A DNA stretch of 64,000 nt from Enterobacter sp. JBIWA008 (GCF_019968765.1 NZ_CP074149.1:1612001-1676000), one strand, 5' to 3'; shown: positions 52,962-63,825, numbered from the stretch's first letter. Numbers and translations: made by a program. Notes: generated from the letters alone by a model not told the origin.

Positions 52962-53972
52962 ATGTACTACCCCTTCGTTCGTAAAGCCCTTTTCCAGCTC
53001 GACCCTGAGCGCGCTCATGAATTTACATTCCAGCAATTGCGTCGTATTACCGGAACGCCTCTGGCCGCTCTGGTGCGTCAGAATGTGCCGGAAAAACCCG
53101 TGCAGTGCATGGGTCTGACCTTTAAAAATCCGCTGGGTCTGGCGGCTGGTCTGGACAAAAATGGCGAGTGCATTGATGCCCTGGGCGCGATGGGCTTTGG
53201 CTCTATTGAAATCGGTACCGTCACGCCACGCCCGCAGCCGGGGAATGACAAGCCGCGCCTGTTTCGCCTGGTTGAAGCCGAAGGGCTGATCAACCGCATG
53301 GGCTTTAATAATCTAGGTGTTGATCACCTTGTTGAGAACGTAAAAAAAGCTCATTTTGACGGGATATTAGGCATCAATATCGGCAAAAATAAAGACACGC
53401 CAGTCGAACAGGGTAAAGATGACTATCTGATTTGTATGGAAAAAGTCTACGCCTATGCCGGTTATATTGCGGTGAATATTTCATCACCCAATACCCCGGG
53501 GCTGCGCTCTTTACAATATGGCGAAGCGCTGGACGATCTTCTGAGTGCCATTAAAAATAAACAAAATGAACTTCAGACGATCCACCATAAATATGTTCCG
53601 GTCGCGGTTAAGATCGCCCCGGATCTTTCTCCCGAAGAATTGATCCAGGTTGCCGACAGTTTGGTTCGCCATAATATTGATGGTGTGATTGCAACCAATA
53701 CCACCCTCGATCGTTCCCTCGTGCAGGGAATGAAAAACTGTGACGAAGCGGGTGGGTTAAGTGGACGTCCGGTACAATTAAAAAGCACTGAAATTATTCG
53801 CGCCCTGTCTGCTGAATTAAAAGGACGTCTTCCGATTATTGGCGTCGGCGGCATTGACTCGGTGATTGCTGCGCGTGAGAAAATGGCAGAGGGTGCGTCA
53901 CTGGTGCAGATTTATTCCGGCTTTATTTTTAAAGGACCACCGCTGATTAAAGAAATCGTTACTCATATCTAA
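52962..53972 (+). CDS. pyrD: Dihydroorotate dehydrogenase (quinone), class 2
   Basis: Membrane-associated flavoenzyme that oxidises dihydroorotate to orotate with quinone, the fourth step of pyrimidine synthesis. The ATG at 52962 ([16 protein letters not shown]) gives 336 residues, as in E. coli. An N-terminal helical quinone-binding extension is followed by the FMN barrel with [25 protein letters not shown] (catalytic Ser near 175) and GVGGIDS. A PurR-like operator and a hairpin leader precede it. Confidence 0.96.
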   Translation: MYYPFVRKALFQLDPERAHEFTFQQLRRITGTPLAALVRQNVPEKPVQCMGLTFKNPLGLAAGLDKNGECIDALGAMGFGSIEIGTVTPRPQPGNDKPRLFRLVEAEGLINRMGFNNLGVDHLVENVKKAHFDGILGINIGKNKDTPVEQGKDDYLICMEKVYAYAGYIAVNISSPNTPGLRSLQYGEALDDLLSAIKNKQNELQTIHHKYVPVAVKIAPDLSPEELIQVADSLVRHNIDGVIATNTTLDRSLVQGMKNCDEAGGLSGRPVQLKSTEIIRALSAELKGRLPIIGVGGIDSVIAAREKMAEGASLVQIYSGFIFKGPPLIKEIVTHI

Positions 53973-53989
53973 TCTTTTCTCTTAATCAG

Positions 53990-54024
53990 ACAACCAGGGC
54001 TTTATTTCCAGCCCTGGTTGTTTT
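53990..54024 (+). terminator. Terminator of pyrD
   Basis: CAACCAGGGC (53991-54000) and GCCCTGGTTG (54011-54020) form a ten-pair stem with a ten-base loop, followed by TTTT. Confidence 0.85.
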
Positions 54025-54137
54025 ATATTCCGTCACTGTTGCTTATTTAGTCATTATAGTCTTTTATTAATGGTGTTATAAACGAGGCGGCAAACAGGAC
54101 ATTTTTAGTACAGGACGTTTGGGGACGGGAGAGACAC

Positions 54138-54680
54138 ATGCGAATTAAACCTGACGATAACTGGCGCTGGTATTTTTGCGACGAGCATGACCGCATGATG
54201 CTCGATTTAGCCAATGGCATGTTGTTTCGTTCTCGTTTTGCCCGCCGAATGTTAACCCCGGATGCGTTTTCCCCGTCAGGCTTTTGCGTTGATGACGCTG
54301 CGCTTTATTTCTCCTTTGAAGAAAAATGTCGCGATCTGGTGCTCTCGAAAGAGCAGCGTGCCGAGCTGGTATTAAATGCGCTGGTGGCTATCCGTTTCCT
54401 GAAACCGCAAATGCCAAAGAGCTGGCATTTCCTGCCGCACGGCATGAACTGGACCCCGGCAACGGGCGATGCGGCGAGCGTCATTCTGAGCGATACCGCA
54501 GAAGAGGTAAGCCTGCTGGTGGTGGAGCCTGGCGAAAATGCCGCGCTCTGTTTGCTGGCTCAGCCCGGCGTGACGATTGCCGGGCGGACAATGCAGCTTG
54601 GGGATGCCATTAAGGTTATGAACGACAGGCTGAAGCCCCAGCTTCGCGTGGATGCCTTCAGCCTTGAACAGGCGGTTTAA
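54138..54680 (+). CDS. zapC: Cell division protein ZapC
   Basis: FtsZ-associated factor that promotes protofilament bundling and Z-ring stability. The 180 residues equal E. coli ZapC, starting [23 protein letters not shown]; no membrane segment is present, as expected for a cytoplasmic protein. GGGAGAG precedes the ATG. The stop overlaps that of convergent ycbX by four bases. Confidence 0.94.
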   Translation: MRIKPDDNWRWYFCDEHDRMMLDLANGMLFRSRFARRMLTPDAFSPSGFCVDDAALYFSFEEKCRDLVLSKEQRAELVLNALVAIRFLKPQMPKSWHFLPHGMNWTPATGDAASVILSDTAEEVSLLVVEPGENAALCLLAQPGVTIAGRTMQLGDAIKVMNDRLKPQLRVDAFSLEQAV

Positions 54681-55786
54681 GCTTCCAGCTGTACGGACGT
54701 TTTCGGTATGCAGCTACAGCACAGAATTGTGCCGTCATTTCCAATCGCCGATTTTTTCAGCGCACTGACCTCGCCATCCACCAGCCTGATGCGGCAGCAT
54801 CCGCAAATGCCAGCGCGACAGGAATAGGGTACGCGAATACCTGCCTGCTCCAGTTGCTCAAGCAATACCTGCTGGTTATTGCCGCGGATGATGCTGCCCT
54901 GCCAGTGAATATCTACCGCCGAGGCAACATTCGTCACAACGTCGACCATTTCTTCTTCCTGACCTGAGCCGTACGCTCTGGCAGGCCCGCGGGCAAGGAT
55001 CTCTACCTCATCACCGACTCGGATAGCGCCGCTGGAGCGCGGGATAAGGTTCTGGCCGAAATCCACATCGCCGTTATCCTGCGCGGTGCGGAATGACTGC
55101 AGCGTCTTCAGCGGTTCGCCGGAAGGGTGCTTCTGGCCTTTCTCCGGGCTCACCGTGGTGAAAATGCAGCGGCTGCAGGGTTTTACGACGTCAAAAATGA
55201 CGCTGCCAATGCGGATCACTTTCCAGGTGTCTTCTTCCCAGGCATCGGCACCTGTCACCACCAGGTTTGGACGGAACTGTTCCATCTGAACGCTGGCTTT
55301 GCAGCGGCCTTGTAAATCACGCAGCGAGGCTTCGTTAGTCAGCAGGAACGGGAAACCATCGGCGAAGGAGAGGGGAACGGCGTCGTGGCGCTTCACGCGA
55401 CGCGTCAGCTCAGGTCCAACCCAGCGCAGCTGCACGTCGCGGGAGAAAAAGCCGCTCAGCCAGCGGTTAATTTCATCCGGGGCAATGCGCGCGGTGAAAT
55501 GGTTGCCCCAGACTTCCGTTGGCGCATCGACGGGCGCAAAATCAGCAAAGCGGATTATCGCGCTGGAACCATCCGGCGCGGTAAGGTGCAAACCGTCATA
55601 AAGCGGGGAAGGGGTAAAGCGAACCATCTGCGGGAACTGGCGCGCGGTAATAAACGTACCGTCAGGCTCGGTGACCATGAAGATACGATCGAAGGCAAAT
55701 CCGCTCATGTCGGCCAGCGCGTGAGAAACGCCGATGCCGCGCATTGATTTCACCGGATGAATAAAAAGCCTGGATAACGTCGCCAC
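54677..55786 (-). CDS. ycbX: MOSC and 2Fe-2S domain protein YcbX
   Basis: Molybdenum-cofactor-dependent N-hydroxylated base reductase; in E. coli it detoxifies 6-N-hydroxylaminopurine. The best start is GTG at 55786 ([17 protein letters not shown]), giving 369 residues as in E. coli, with GAGGG upstream; the ATG at 55834 adds unrelated residues. A MOSC N-terminal beta-barrel and MOSC domain ([17 protein letters not shown]) precede a C-terminal ferredoxin with [14 protein letters not shown] and CCSC as cluster ligands. Confidence 0.93.
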   Translation of the reverse strand: MATLSRLFIHPVKSMRGIGVSHALADMSGFAFDRIFMVTEPDGTFITARQFPQMVRFTPSPLYDGLHLTAPDGSSAIIRFADFAPVDAPTEVWGNHFTARIAPDEINRWLSGFFSRDVQLRWVGPELTRRVKRHDAVPLSFADGFPFLLTNEASLRDLQGRCKASVQMEQFRPNLVVTGADAWEEDTWKVIRIGSVIFDVVKPCSRCIFTTVSPEKGQKHPSGEPLKTLQSFRTAQDNGDVDFGQNLIPRSSGAIRVGDEVEILARGPARAYGSGQEEEMVDVVTNVASAVDIHWQGSIIRGNNQQVLLEQLEQAGIRVPYSCRAGICGCCRIRLVDGEVSALKKSAIGNDGTILCCSCIPKTSVQLEA

Positions 55787-55884
55787 TGCACAGTCCCTCG
55801 AATGAAAATAAGCCTTCAACTTTATGACATACACGCCATATTAGCTATAATGCGCGACAATTTTCTAAGAGTAAAAGTGACGAT

Positions 55885-57993
55885 ATGAATTCTCTGTTTG
55901 CCAGTACGGCCCGTGGGCTGGAAGAGCTGTTAAAAACTGAACTGGAAGCCCTGGGCGCTCAAGAGTGTCAGGTGGTTCAGGGTGGTGTCCATTTTGAGGG
56001 CGACACGCGGCTTATTTACCAGAGCCTGATGTGGAGCCGTCTGGCGTCGCGCATCATGCTGCCGATGAAGGAGTGCAAGGTCTATAGCGACCTGGACCTC
56101 TATACCGGCGTACAGATGATCGACTGGACAGAGATCTTCACGCCCAATGCCACCTTTGCGGTGCATTTCAACGGCGTGAACGACGAGATCCGCAACAGCC
56201 AGTACGGTGCCCTGCGCGTAAAAGACGCCATTGTGGATTGCTTCACGCGTAAAAATAAGGAACGTCCGAACGTCGATCGTGAAAATCCCGATCTGCGTAT
56301 CAACGTCTGGCTCAACGGCGACACGGCGAGTATTTCTCTCGATCTGAGCGGTGCGGGCCTGCACCTGCGCGGCTACCGCGATCGCACCGGTATGGCGCCC
56401 ATCAAAGAGACCCTCGCGGCCGCCATTGTGATGCGCTCCGGCTGGCAGCCGGGCACGCCGCTGCTCGACCCGATGTGTGGTTCCGGTACGTTGCTGATTG
56501 AAGCGGCCATGTTGGCAACCGACCGCGCCCCGGGGCTGCATCGCGGTCACTGGGGCTTTAAAGGCTGGGCACAGCACGACGAAGCGCTCTGGAAAGAGGT
56601 CAAAGACGACGCGCAGACCCGCGCGCGCAAAGGTCTGGCGGAGTACACCTCCCACTTCTACGGTTCGGACAGCGACCCGCGCGTAATTGAACGCGCGCGC
56701 AGCAACGCCCGTCGCGCCGGTATCGGCGAGCTGGTGACCTTCGAAGTGAAAGACGTGGCGAACCTGACCAACCAGCTGCCAAAAGGCCCGTACGGTACCG
56801 TGATCAGCAACCCGCCATACGGCGAGCGTCTGGACAGCGAACCGGCGCTGATTGCACTGCACAGCCTGCTGGGCCGCAATATGAAGGACTACTTCGGCGG
56901 CTGGAACCTGTCGCTGTTTAGCGCCTCGCCGGAACTGCTGAGCTGCCTGCAGCTGCGTGCCGATCGCCAGTTTAAGGCGAAAAACGGCCCGCTGGACTGC
57001 GTGCAGAAAAACTACCATCTGGCGGAGAAAGCGGCGGACAGCAAGCCGTCCGGCGTGGCGGAAGATTACGCCAACCGCCTGCGCAAGAACCTGAAGAAAT
57101 ATGAGAAGTGGGCCAGGCAGGAAGGGATTGAATGCTACCGCCTGTACGACGCCGACCTGCCGGAATATAACGTGGCGGTTGACCGCTATGCGGACTGGGT
57201 GGTGATTCAGGAATATGCTCCACCGAAAACCATCGATGCGCAAAAAGCGCGTCAGCGCATGCTGGACGTCATTGCGGCGACCATCGCCGTGCTCGGCATC
57301 ACGCCAAACAAGCTGGTGCTGAAAACCCGCGAGCGTCAGAAAGGGAAAAATCAGTATCAGAAGATGAATGAGAAGGGGGACTTCATTGAAGTGGGCGAAT
57401 ACAACGCTCGCCTGTGGGTGAACCTGACCGACTATCTGGATACCGGCCTGTTCCTCGACCACCGTATCGCCCGTCGTATGCTGGGTCAGATGAGCAAGGG
57501 CAAAGATTTCCTCAACCTGTTCTCCTATACCGGCAGCGCGAGCGTGCATGCGGGTCTGGGCGGGGCGCGGAGCACTACGACGGTGGACATGTCCCGCACC
57601 TATCTGGAGTGGGCGGAGCGCAACCTGCGTCTTAACGGTTTAACCGGACGTCAGCACCGACTAATGCAGGCCGATGTTCTGGGCTGGCTGCGTGATACTG
57701 ACGAGCAGTTCGACCTGATCTTTATCGATCCGCCGACCTTCTCCAACTCCAAGCGCATGGAGGATAGCTTTGACGTTCAACGCGATCACCTGCGCCTGAT
57801 GACCGGCCTGAAGCGCCTGCTGCGTAAGGGCGGCACCATTATGTTCTCGAACAACAAACGCGGCTTCCGTATGGATCATGACGGCTTAGCAGCCCTGGGA
57901 CTGAAAGCACAAGAAATCAGCCAAAAAACGCTGTCTCAGGACTTTGCCCGTAACCGTCAAATCCATAACTGCTGGTTGATTACCGCGGCCTGA
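55885..57993 (+). CDS. rlmL: Bifunctional 23S rRNA methyltransferase RlmKL
   Basis: Fused enzyme that makes m2G2445 (RlmL half) and m7G2069 (RlmK half) in 23S rRNA. The 702 residues equal E. coli. An N-terminal THUMP domain is followed by the first methyltransferase with [14 protein letters not shown] and the N2-guanine motif NPPYGERL; the second methyltransferase (about 490-702) has [15 protein letters not shown] and [11 protein letters not shown]. uup starts 12 bases downstream, so the two are probably one transcript. Confidence 0.96.
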   Translation: MNSLFASTARGLEELLKTELEALGAQECQVVQGGVHFEGDTRLIYQSLMWSRLASRIMLPMKECKVYSDLDLYTGVQMIDWTEIFTPNATFAVHFNGVNDEIRNSQYGALRVKDAIVDCFTRKNKERPNVDRENPDLRINVWLNGDTASISLDLSGAGLHLRGYRDRTGMAPIKETLAAAIVMRSGWQPGTPLLDPMCGSGTLLIEAAMLATDRAPGLHRGHWGFKGWAQHDEALWKEVKDDAQTRARKGLAEYTSHFYGSDSDPRVIERARSNARRAGIGELVTFEVKDVANLTNQLPKGPYGTVISNPPYGERLDSEPALIALHSLLGRNMKDYFGGWNLSLFSASPELLSCLQLRADRQFKAKNGPLDCVQKNYHLAEKAADSKPSGVAEDYANRLRKNLKKYEKWARQEGIECYRLYDADLPEYNVAVDRYADWVVIQEYAPPKTIDAQKARQRMLDVIAATIAVLGITPNKLVLKTRERQKGKNQYQKMNEKGDFIEVGEYNARLWVNLTDYLDTGLFLDHRIARRMLGQMSKGKDFLNLFSYTGSASVHAGLGGARSTTTVDMSRTYLEWAERNLRLNGLTGRQHRLMQADVLGWLRDTDEQFDLIFIDPPTFSNSKRMEDSFDVQRDHLRLMTGLKRLLRKGGTIMFSNNKRGFRMDHDGLAALGLKAQEISQKTLSQDFARNRQIHNCWLITAA

Positions 57994-58005
57994 AAGGAAA
58001 AATAA

Positions 58006-59913
58006 ATGTCTTTAATTAGTATGCACGGCGCGTGGCTCTCTTTCAGCGACTCACCGCTTCTCGATAATGCAGAGCTGCACATCGAAGATAATGAGCGCGT
58101 CTGTCTTGTAGGCCGTAACGGCGCGGGTAAATCCACGCTGATGAAGATCCTTAACCGCGAACAGGGTCTGGATGATGGACGCATTGTTTACGAGCAGGAT
58201 CTGATCGTCTCCCGCCTCCAGCAGGACCCGCCGCGTCACGTGACCGGCAGCGTCTACGATTTCGTGGCGGAAGGGATCTCCGAGCAGGCCGAATACCTGA
58301 AGCGCTATCACGAGATTTCGCATCTGGTAATGACCGACCCGAGCGACAAGAACCTCAACGAACTGGCGAAAGTGCAGGAGATGCTCGATCACCACGGTCT
58401 GTGGCAGCTTGAAAACCGCATTAACGAGGTTCTGGCCCAGCTTGGTCTGGAAGCTGACATGGAGCTGTCGGCGCTCTCCGGCGGCTGGCTGCGTAAAGCG
58501 GCCCTGGGCCGCGCGCTGGTCAGCGGGCCGAAGGTGCTGCTGCTGGACGAACCGACGAACCACCTGGATATTGAAGCGATCGACTGGCTGGAAGGCTTCC
58601 TGAAAACCTTCAACGGCACCATCATCTTTATCTCGCACGACCGTTCGTTTATTCGCAATATGGCGACGCGTATTGTCGATCTCGACCGCGGCAAGCTGGT
58701 CACCTATCCCGGCGATTACGATACCTATCTGCTGGAGAAAGAAGAAAACCTGCGCGTGGAAGAACTGCAGAATGCTGAATTCGATCGCAAGCTGGCGCAG
58801 GAAGAGGTCTGGATCCGTCAGGGCATCAAAGCCCGCCGTACCCGTAACGAAGGCCGCGTGCGCGCCCTGAAGGCGATGCGTCGCGAGCGCAGCGAGCGCC
58901 GCGAAGTGATGGGCAGCGCCAAAATGCAGGTGGAAGAGGCGTCCCGTTCCGGCAAGATTGTCTTCGAAATGGAAAACGTCAACTATCAGGTTGATGGCAA
59001 AGTGCTGGTGAAAGATTTCTCCGCGCAGGTTCAGCGCGGCGACAAAATAGCGCTCATCGGCCCGAACGGCTGCGGTAAAACCACGCTGCTGAAGCTGATG
59101 CTGGGCCAGCTGCAGGCCGACAGTGGTCGCATTCACTGCGGGACCAAGCTGGAGGTCGCCTACTTCGACCAGCACCGCGCGGAGCTGGATCCGGACCGTA
59201 CTGTGATGGACAACCTCGCCGAAGGTAAGCAAGAAGTGATGGTAAACGGCAAGCCGCGCCACGTGCTGGGCTACCTGCAGGACTTCCTGTTCCATCCGAA
59301 ACGCGCCATGACGCCGGTGCGTGCGCTGTCAGGCGGTGAGCGAAACCGTCTGCTGCTGGCACGTTTGTTCCTGAAACCAAGTAACTTGCTGATTCTCGAT
59401 GAACCAACGAACGACCTGGATGTCGAAACGCTGGAATTACTCGAAGAACTGATTGACGGTTATCAGGGGACCGTGATGCTGGTCAGCCACGATCGTCAGT
59501 TCGTTGACAACACCGTGACCGAGTGCTGGATCTTCGAAGGTGAAGGGCGAATTGGTCAATATGTCGGCGGTTATCACGATGCAAAAGGGCAGCAATCGCA
59601 GTCTTTGGCGCAGAAAGAATCAAAGTCCAAAATAAGTACTGAACCTGCTGTAACAAAAGCAGAAACTGTCAAGAAAACCTCGGCTAAACTAAGCTATAAC
59701 CTGCAGCGCGAACTGGAGGGGCTACCGCAGCGTCTTGAAGAGCTGGAGGCCGCGCTTGAGGATTTGCAAAAACAGGTTGCTGATGCGTCATTCTTTACCC
59801 AATCGCATGACTATACTCAGAAAGTATTGGCTGAACTGTCCGTGGCTGAAAAAGCCCTGGAAGAAGCATTTGAGCGCTGGGAGTACCTAGAGTCTCTGAA
59901 AAACGGCGCATAA
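58006..59913 (+). CDS. uup: ABC-F ATPase Uup
   Basis: Cytoplasmic ABC-F protein that acts on ribosomes; E. coli uup mutants show higher transposon precise excision. The 635 residues match. Two ATPase domains are present: Walker A GRNGAGKST with signature LSGGWLRKAA, and GPNGCGKTT with LSGGERNRLLL, each with LLLDEPTNHLD or LILDEPTNDLD. The last 100 residues form a coiled-coil DNA-binding domain. The neighbouring rlmL is a ribosome modifier. pqiA follows after 13 bases. Confidence 0.95.
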   Translation: MSLISMHGAWLSFSDSPLLDNAELHIEDNERVCLVGRNGAGKSTLMKILNREQGLDDGRIVYEQDLIVSRLQQDPPRHVTGSVYDFVAEGISEQAEYLKRYHEISHLVMTDPSDKNLNELAKVQEMLDHHGLWQLENRINEVLAQLGLEADMELSALSGGWLRKAALGRALVSGPKVLLLDEPTNHLDIEAIDWLEGFLKTFNGTIIFISHDRSFIRNMATRIVDLDRGKLVTYPGDYDTYLLEKEENLRVEELQNAEFDRKLAQEEVWIRQGIKARRTRNEGRVRALKAMRRERSERREVMGSAKMQVEEASRSGKIVFEMENVNYQVDGKVLVKDFSAQVQRGDKIALIGPNGCGKTTLLKLMLGQLQADSGRIHCGTKLEVAYFDQHRAELDPDRTVMDNLAEGKQEVMVNGKPRHVLGYLQDFLFHPKRAMTPVRALSGGERNRLLLARLFLKPSNLLILDEPTNDLDVETLELLEELIDGYQGTVMLVSHDRQFVDNTVTECWIFEGEGRIGQYVGGYHDAKGQQSQSLAQKESKSKISTEPAVTKAETVKKTSAKLSYNLQRELEGLPQRLEELEAALEDLQKQVADASFFTQSHDYTQKVLAELSVAEKALEEAFERWEYLESLKNGA

Positions 59914-59926
59914 ACAGGGATAACAT

Positions 59927-61180
59927 ATGTGTGACCAGCACCATGCCGACAGGCATATTTTATGCTCGCAATGCGATATGCTCGTGGCGTTGCCAGAGCT
60001 TGGTCACGGACATAAAGCCCTGTGTCCACGTTGCGGTGCGACGTTGACAACCGAGTGGGACGCGCCGCGGCAGCGTCCCACTGCTTACGCTCTGGCAGCA
60101 CTTTTCATGCTGCTGCTCTCCAATCTCTTCCCCTTCATCTATATGAAGGTGGGAGGGATAACCAGCCAGGTGGATTTGCTTGAAATCCCGGGCGTGATGT
60201 TCTCAGAAGATTACGCCAGCCTCGGTACCTTTTTTCTCCTGTTTGTCCAGATAGTCCCGGCTTTTTGCCTGGTCGTTATCCTTTTGCTGGTGAACCGCGT
60301 CAGGATGCCCTCATCACTGAAAATCCGGCTCGCGCGTATCCTTTTTCAGCTCAAGAGCTGGGGTATGGCCGAGATCTTTTTGGCGGGCATTCTGGTTAGT
60401 TTCGTGAAGCTCATGGCATACGGCGATGTGGGGATCGGTAGCAGCTTTATTCCGTGGTGTTTGTACTGCGTCCTGCAGCTGCGCGCCTTCCAGTGTGTGG
60501 ACAGGCGCTGGGCGTGGGACGATATCGCCCCGGCACCGACGCTTGCGCAGACGGTAAAAGTCGGTGTGCCGGGTATCCGTCAAGGGTTGCGTTCGTGCCC
60601 GTGCTGTACCGCCGTTCTTCCCGCCGATCTCGACGTTTGCCCACGCTGTGAAACGAAAGGGTACGTACGCCGTAAAAATAGCCTGCAGTGGACGATGGCG
60701 CTGCTGGTCACGTCCATCATGCTGTATCTGCCAGCTAATATTCTGCCGATTATGATTACCGATCTGCTCGGCGACAAAATGCCCTCGACGATCCTGGCCG
60801 GGGTGATACTGCTGTGGGGGGAAGGGTCCTATCCGGTCGCCGGCGTCATCTTTATCGCCAGTATTATGGTGCCAACCTTAAAAATGATCGCCATTGCCTG
60901 GCTCTGTTGGGACGCGAAGGGTCATGGAAAACGCGACAGCGAACGCATGCACCTGATTTATGAAGTGGTCGAGTTTGTCGGGCGTTGGTCAATGATAGAC
61001 GTGTTTGTCATCGCCGTTCTCTCTGCGCTGGTGCGGATGGGCGGTTTGATGAGTATTTATCCTGCGATGGGGGCTTTAATGTTTGCACTGGTCGTTATTA
61101 TGACCATGTTTGCGGCCATGACCTTCGACCCTCGTTTATCGTGGGATCGTGAGCCTGAATCAAGCCATGAGGAAGAGTAA
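59927..61180 (+). CDS. pqiA: Intermembrane transport inner-membrane protein PqiA
   Basis: Polytopic inner-membrane partner of the PqiB MCE bridge for lipid transport between membranes. The 417 residues match E. coli. Two repeated halves each open with a zinc ribbon, CSQCDMLV...CPRCG and SCPCCTAV...CPRCE, followed by four membrane helices, as in E. coli. The start follows uup by 13 bases, and pqiB starts five bases after its stop. In E. coli the operon responds to paraquat via SoxRS; no such site was identified here. Confidence 0.94.
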   Translation: MCDQHHADRHILCSQCDMLVALPELGHGHKALCPRCGATLTTEWDAPRQRPTAYALAALFMLLLSNLFPFIYMKVGGITSQVDLLEIPGVMFSEDYASLGTFFLLFVQIVPAFCLVVILLLVNRVRMPSSLKIRLARILFQLKSWGMAEIFLAGILVSFVKLMAYGDVGIGSSFIPWCLYCVLQLRAFQCVDRRWAWDDIAPAPTLAQTVKVGVPGIRQGLRSCPCCTAVLPADLDVCPRCETKGYVRRKNSLQWTMALLVTSIMLYLPANILPIMITDLLGDKMPSTILAGVILLWGEGSYPVAGVIFIASIMVPTLKMIAIAWLCWDAKGHGKRDSERMHLIYEVVEFVGRWSMIDVFVIAVLSALVRMGGLMSIYPAMGALMFALVVIMTMFAAMTFDPRLSWDREPESSHEEE

Positions 61181-61184
61181 GAGC

Positions 61185-62825
61185 ATGGAAAATAAGAGTG
61201 GAAAGGCGAAAGTGCAGAAGGTCAAAAACTGGTCGCCGGTGTGGATTTTCCCCATCGTGACCGCGCTGATCGGTGCATGGATCCTGTTTTATCATTACAG
61301 CCATCAGGGACCGGAAGTCACGCTGATAACCACCAATGCCGAGGGGATTGAAGGCGGTAAAACGACCATCAAAAGCCGCAGCGTGGATGTGGGCATGGTC
61401 GAAAGCGCAACCCTGACCGACGATTTAACCCATGTGGAGATTAAGGCGCGCCTTAATGCCGGCATGGAGAAACTGCTGCACGGCGACTCGGTTTTCTGGG
61501 TCGTTAAGCCGCAGGTGGGGCGTGAGGGGATCAGCGGGTTGGGGACCCTGCTGTCCGGCGCCTATATTGAGCTGCAGCCGGGTAAGAAAGGGAGCCAGCC
61601 GGGACAATACGAGCTGCTGGACTCTCCGCCGCTTGCGCCACCGGATGCGAAAGGCATTCGCGTGATCCTGGACAGTAAAAAAGCGGGCCAGCTCTCGCCT
61701 GGCGATCCCGTGCTGTTCCGCGGCTATCGCGTGGGTTCAGTTGAAACCAGTACGTTTGACCCGCAAAAACGCACCATTAGCTATCAGCTCTTCATCAATG
61801 CGCCAAACGATCGTCTGGTCACCAGCAACGTCCGCTTCTGGAAAGATAGTGGGATCGCGGTAGATCTGACCTCGGCGGGTATGCGTGTCGAAATGGGCTC
61901 CCTGACCACGCTGTTTGGCGGTGGCGTCAGTTTTGATGTGCCGGAAGGGCAGGATTTGGGCCAGCCGGTTGCAGAGAAAACGGCGTTCAGACTCTTTGAC
62001 GATCAAAAAAGTATTCAGGATGCGCTCTATACCGATCACGTTGACTTCCTGATGTTCTTTAAGGACTCGGTCCGTGGCCTTCAACCGGGAGCACCGGTCG
62101 AATTCCGCGGCATTCGACTCGGGACTGTTGGACAGGTTCCGTTCTTCGTGCCGGGTCTTCAGCAGATGCTGGATGACGATTACCGTATTCCGGTGCTGAT
62201 CCGCATTGAACCGGAGCGTTTGCTTAACCAGATTGGCGAGAATCAGGATATTGCAACCCATATCAGTCAACTGATGGAACGCGGTCTGCGTGGATCCTTG
62301 AAGACGGGTAATCTGGTGACCGGTGCGCTGTATGTGGATATGGACTTCTACCCGAAAGCACCGCCGATTAGTGGTATTCGTGAATTCGGTGGCTATAAGA
62401 TCATCCCAACGGTGAGCAGCGGTCTGGCTCAGATCCAGCAGCGTCTGATGGAAACGCTGGATAAGATCAACAATCTGCCACTCAACCCGATGATTGAAGC
62501 GGCGACCGGGTCGTTACATCAGAGCCAGGCGACAATGCAGCGTCTGCAAACCACGCTGGATAATATCAACAAAATTACTGCGAGCCAGAGCATGCAGCAG
62601 CTGCCTCAGGACATGCAGAAAACGCTGCGTGAGCTGAACCGCAGTATGCAGGGCTTCCAGCCGGGCTCAGCGGCCTATAACAAGATGGTGGCAGATATGC
62701 AGCGTCTTGATCAGGTCCTGCGTGAACTGCAGCCTGTATTGAAAACGCTGAACGAGAAGAGCAATGCGCTGGTGTTCGAAGCGAAAGATAAAAAGGATCC
62801 TGAGCCGAAGAGGGCAAAAGAATGA
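61185..62825 (+). CDS. pqiB: Intermembrane transport protein PqiB (three MCE domains)
   Basis: Periplasm-spanning MCE protein that forms a lipid tunnel towards the outer membrane. The ATG at 61185 (MENKSGKAKVQKVKNW) gives 546 residues; the frame opens at 61149 but those codons lie in pqiA. One N-terminal membrane helix (FPIVTALIGAWILFYHY) is followed by three MCE domains (PEVTLITTNAEGIEGGKT, KGIRVILDSKKAGQLSPGD, and the third near SVRGLQPGAPVEFRGIRLG) and a C-terminal coiled coil. It overlaps pqiC by four bases. Confidence 0.95.
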   Translation: MENKSGKAKVQKVKNWSPVWIFPIVTALIGAWILFYHYSHQGPEVTLITTNAEGIEGGKTTIKSRSVDVGMVESATLTDDLTHVEIKARLNAGMEKLLHGDSVFWVVKPQVGREGISGLGTLLSGAYIELQPGKKGSQPGQYELLDSPPLAPPDAKGIRVILDSKKAGQLSPGDPVLFRGYRVGSVETSTFDPQKRTISYQLFINAPNDRLVTSNVRFWKDSGIAVDLTSAGMRVEMGSLTTLFGGGVSFDVPEGQDLGQPVAEKTAFRLFDDQKSIQDALYTDHVDFLMFFKDSVRGLQPGAPVEFRGIRLGTVGQVPFFVPGLQQMLDDDYRIPVLIRIEPERLLNQIGENQDIATHISQLMERGLRGSLKTGNLVTGALYVDMDFYPKAPPISGIREFGGYKIIPTVSSGLAQIQQRLMETLDKINNLPLNPMIEAATGSLHQSQATMQRLQTTLDNINKITASQSMQQLPQDMQKTLRELNRSMQGFQPGSAAYNKMVADMQRLDQVLRELQPVLKTLNEKSNALVFEAKDKKDPEPKRAKE

Positions 62826-63388
62826 AAAAGTGGCTATTGATGATTGGCGCTCTGCTGTTAACGGCGTGCAGTTCAGGGGTAGATAATAAAAGCTATTACC
62901 AGCTGCCTGTGGCGACCCACAGCGGTGGGCAAAGCACGGCCAGCCAGGGAAACCGTCAGCTGTGGGTTGAGCAGGTTGCCGTGCCTGATTATCTGGCAGG
63001 AAACGGTGTGGTCTATCAGACCAGCGACGTTAAATACGTTATTGCGACGAACAACCTGTGGGCCAGCCCGCTGGATCAGCAGCTGCGCAATACGCTGGTG
63101 GCCAATTTGGGCAGTCAGTTTCCGGGGTGGGTTGTCGCTTCGCAGCCGCTGGGTAATGACCAGGATACGCTTAACGTCACGGTCACAGGCTTCCACGGCC
63201 GCTATGACGGTGCGGTGGTGATCAGCGGGGAATGGTTGCTGAACCACCAGGGGCAGCTGATTAAGCGTCCTTTCCATCTGGAGCTGAAGCAGCAGAAAGA
63301 TGGCTATGATGAAATGGTGAAAGTTCTGGCTCAGGGTTGGGCACAGGAGTCTGCCAGCATCGCCAGGGAAATTTCCCGGCTGCCATAA
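62822..63388 (+). CDS. pqiC: Outer-membrane lipoprotein PqiC
   Basis: Lipoprotein (YmbA) that docks PqiB at the outer membrane. The 188 residues begin MKKWLLMIGALLLTACSS, a lipoprotein signal with lipobox LTAC and acylated C16; Ser at +2 fits outer-membrane sorting. The remainder is the ABC-type auxiliary lipoprotein domain (DUF330), with YYQLPVA and YDEMVKVLAQGWAQESASIA. It overlaps pqiB by four bases and is followed by a terminator. Confidence 0.93.
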   Translation: MKKWLLMIGALLLTACSSGVDNKSYYQLPVATHSGGQSTASQGNRQLWVEQVAVPDYLAGNGVVYQTSDVKYVIATNNLWASPLDQQLRNTLVANLGSQFPGWVVASQPLGNDQDTLNVTVTGFHGRYDGAVVISGEWLLNHQGQLIKRPFHLELKQQKDGYDEMVKVLAQGWAQESASIAREISRLP

Positions 63389-63404
63389 GTAAAATTCATC
63401 ATCA

Positions 63405-63444
63405 AAAACCGCAGTTGGCCTTTCGCTGATTGCGGTTTTTTTTT
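63405..63444 (+). terminator. Terminator of pqiABC
   Basis: AAAACCGCA (63405-63413) and TGCGGTTTT (63431-63439) form a nine-pair stem with a long loop, followed by TTTTT. Confidence 0.8.
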
Positions 63445-63644
63445 CGGTTTCACTTCAGGTTGTTACTTGTGCCACGTCACAATTTTTGTACAAATGAACT
63501 TCCAGCTAGCTCACAAATATGACACCCGTATGAATTTTGAACATTGACGATGCGACCAATTCGGGGTATTCGTTATCTGTGCCTGCGCATTGAGTGCAGA
63601 CACTGTTTTCTTTCCACCAGACAAAAGAATGAGGGAAACGAGGC

Positions 63645-63812
63645 ATGAAGAGACAGAAACGAGATCGCCTGGAACGGGCTCATCAACGTGGTTATCAGGC
63701 TGGCATCGCTGGACGTTCTAAAGAAATGTGTCCTTATCAGACGATAAATCAAAGGTCACAATGGCTTGGAGGCTGGCGAGAAGCCATCGGCGACAGGGCA
63801 CTCATAGCCTGA
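63645..63812 (+). CDS. rmf: Ribosome modulation factor
   Basis: Small basic protein that dimerises 70S ribosomes into inactive 100S particles in stationary phase. The 55 residues from the ATG at 63645 (MKRQKRDRLERAHQRGYQAG) equal E. coli RMF, with PYQTINQRSQWLGGWREA conserved. Only the last few residues (IGDRALIA) differ noticeably. GAGG precedes the ATG. The gap of 200 bases upstream probably holds its promoter, but I could not define it. Confidence 0.95.
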   Translation: MKRQKRDRLERAHQRGYQAGIAGRSKEMCPYQTINQRSQWLGGWREAIGDRALIA

Positions 63813-63825
63813 TAACGTCTCTTTC

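Noticed and set aside
55930..57549. A 539-codon open frame antisense to rlmL
   Set aside because: It overlaps a complete, well-matched rlmL and has shadow-like composition rich in Arg, His and Gln.
63467..63482. Calling the TTGTG-N6-CACAA element a canonical CRP site
   Set aside because: CRP sites have TGTGA-N6-TCACA; here the TGTG and CACA arms are separated by six rather than eight bases.
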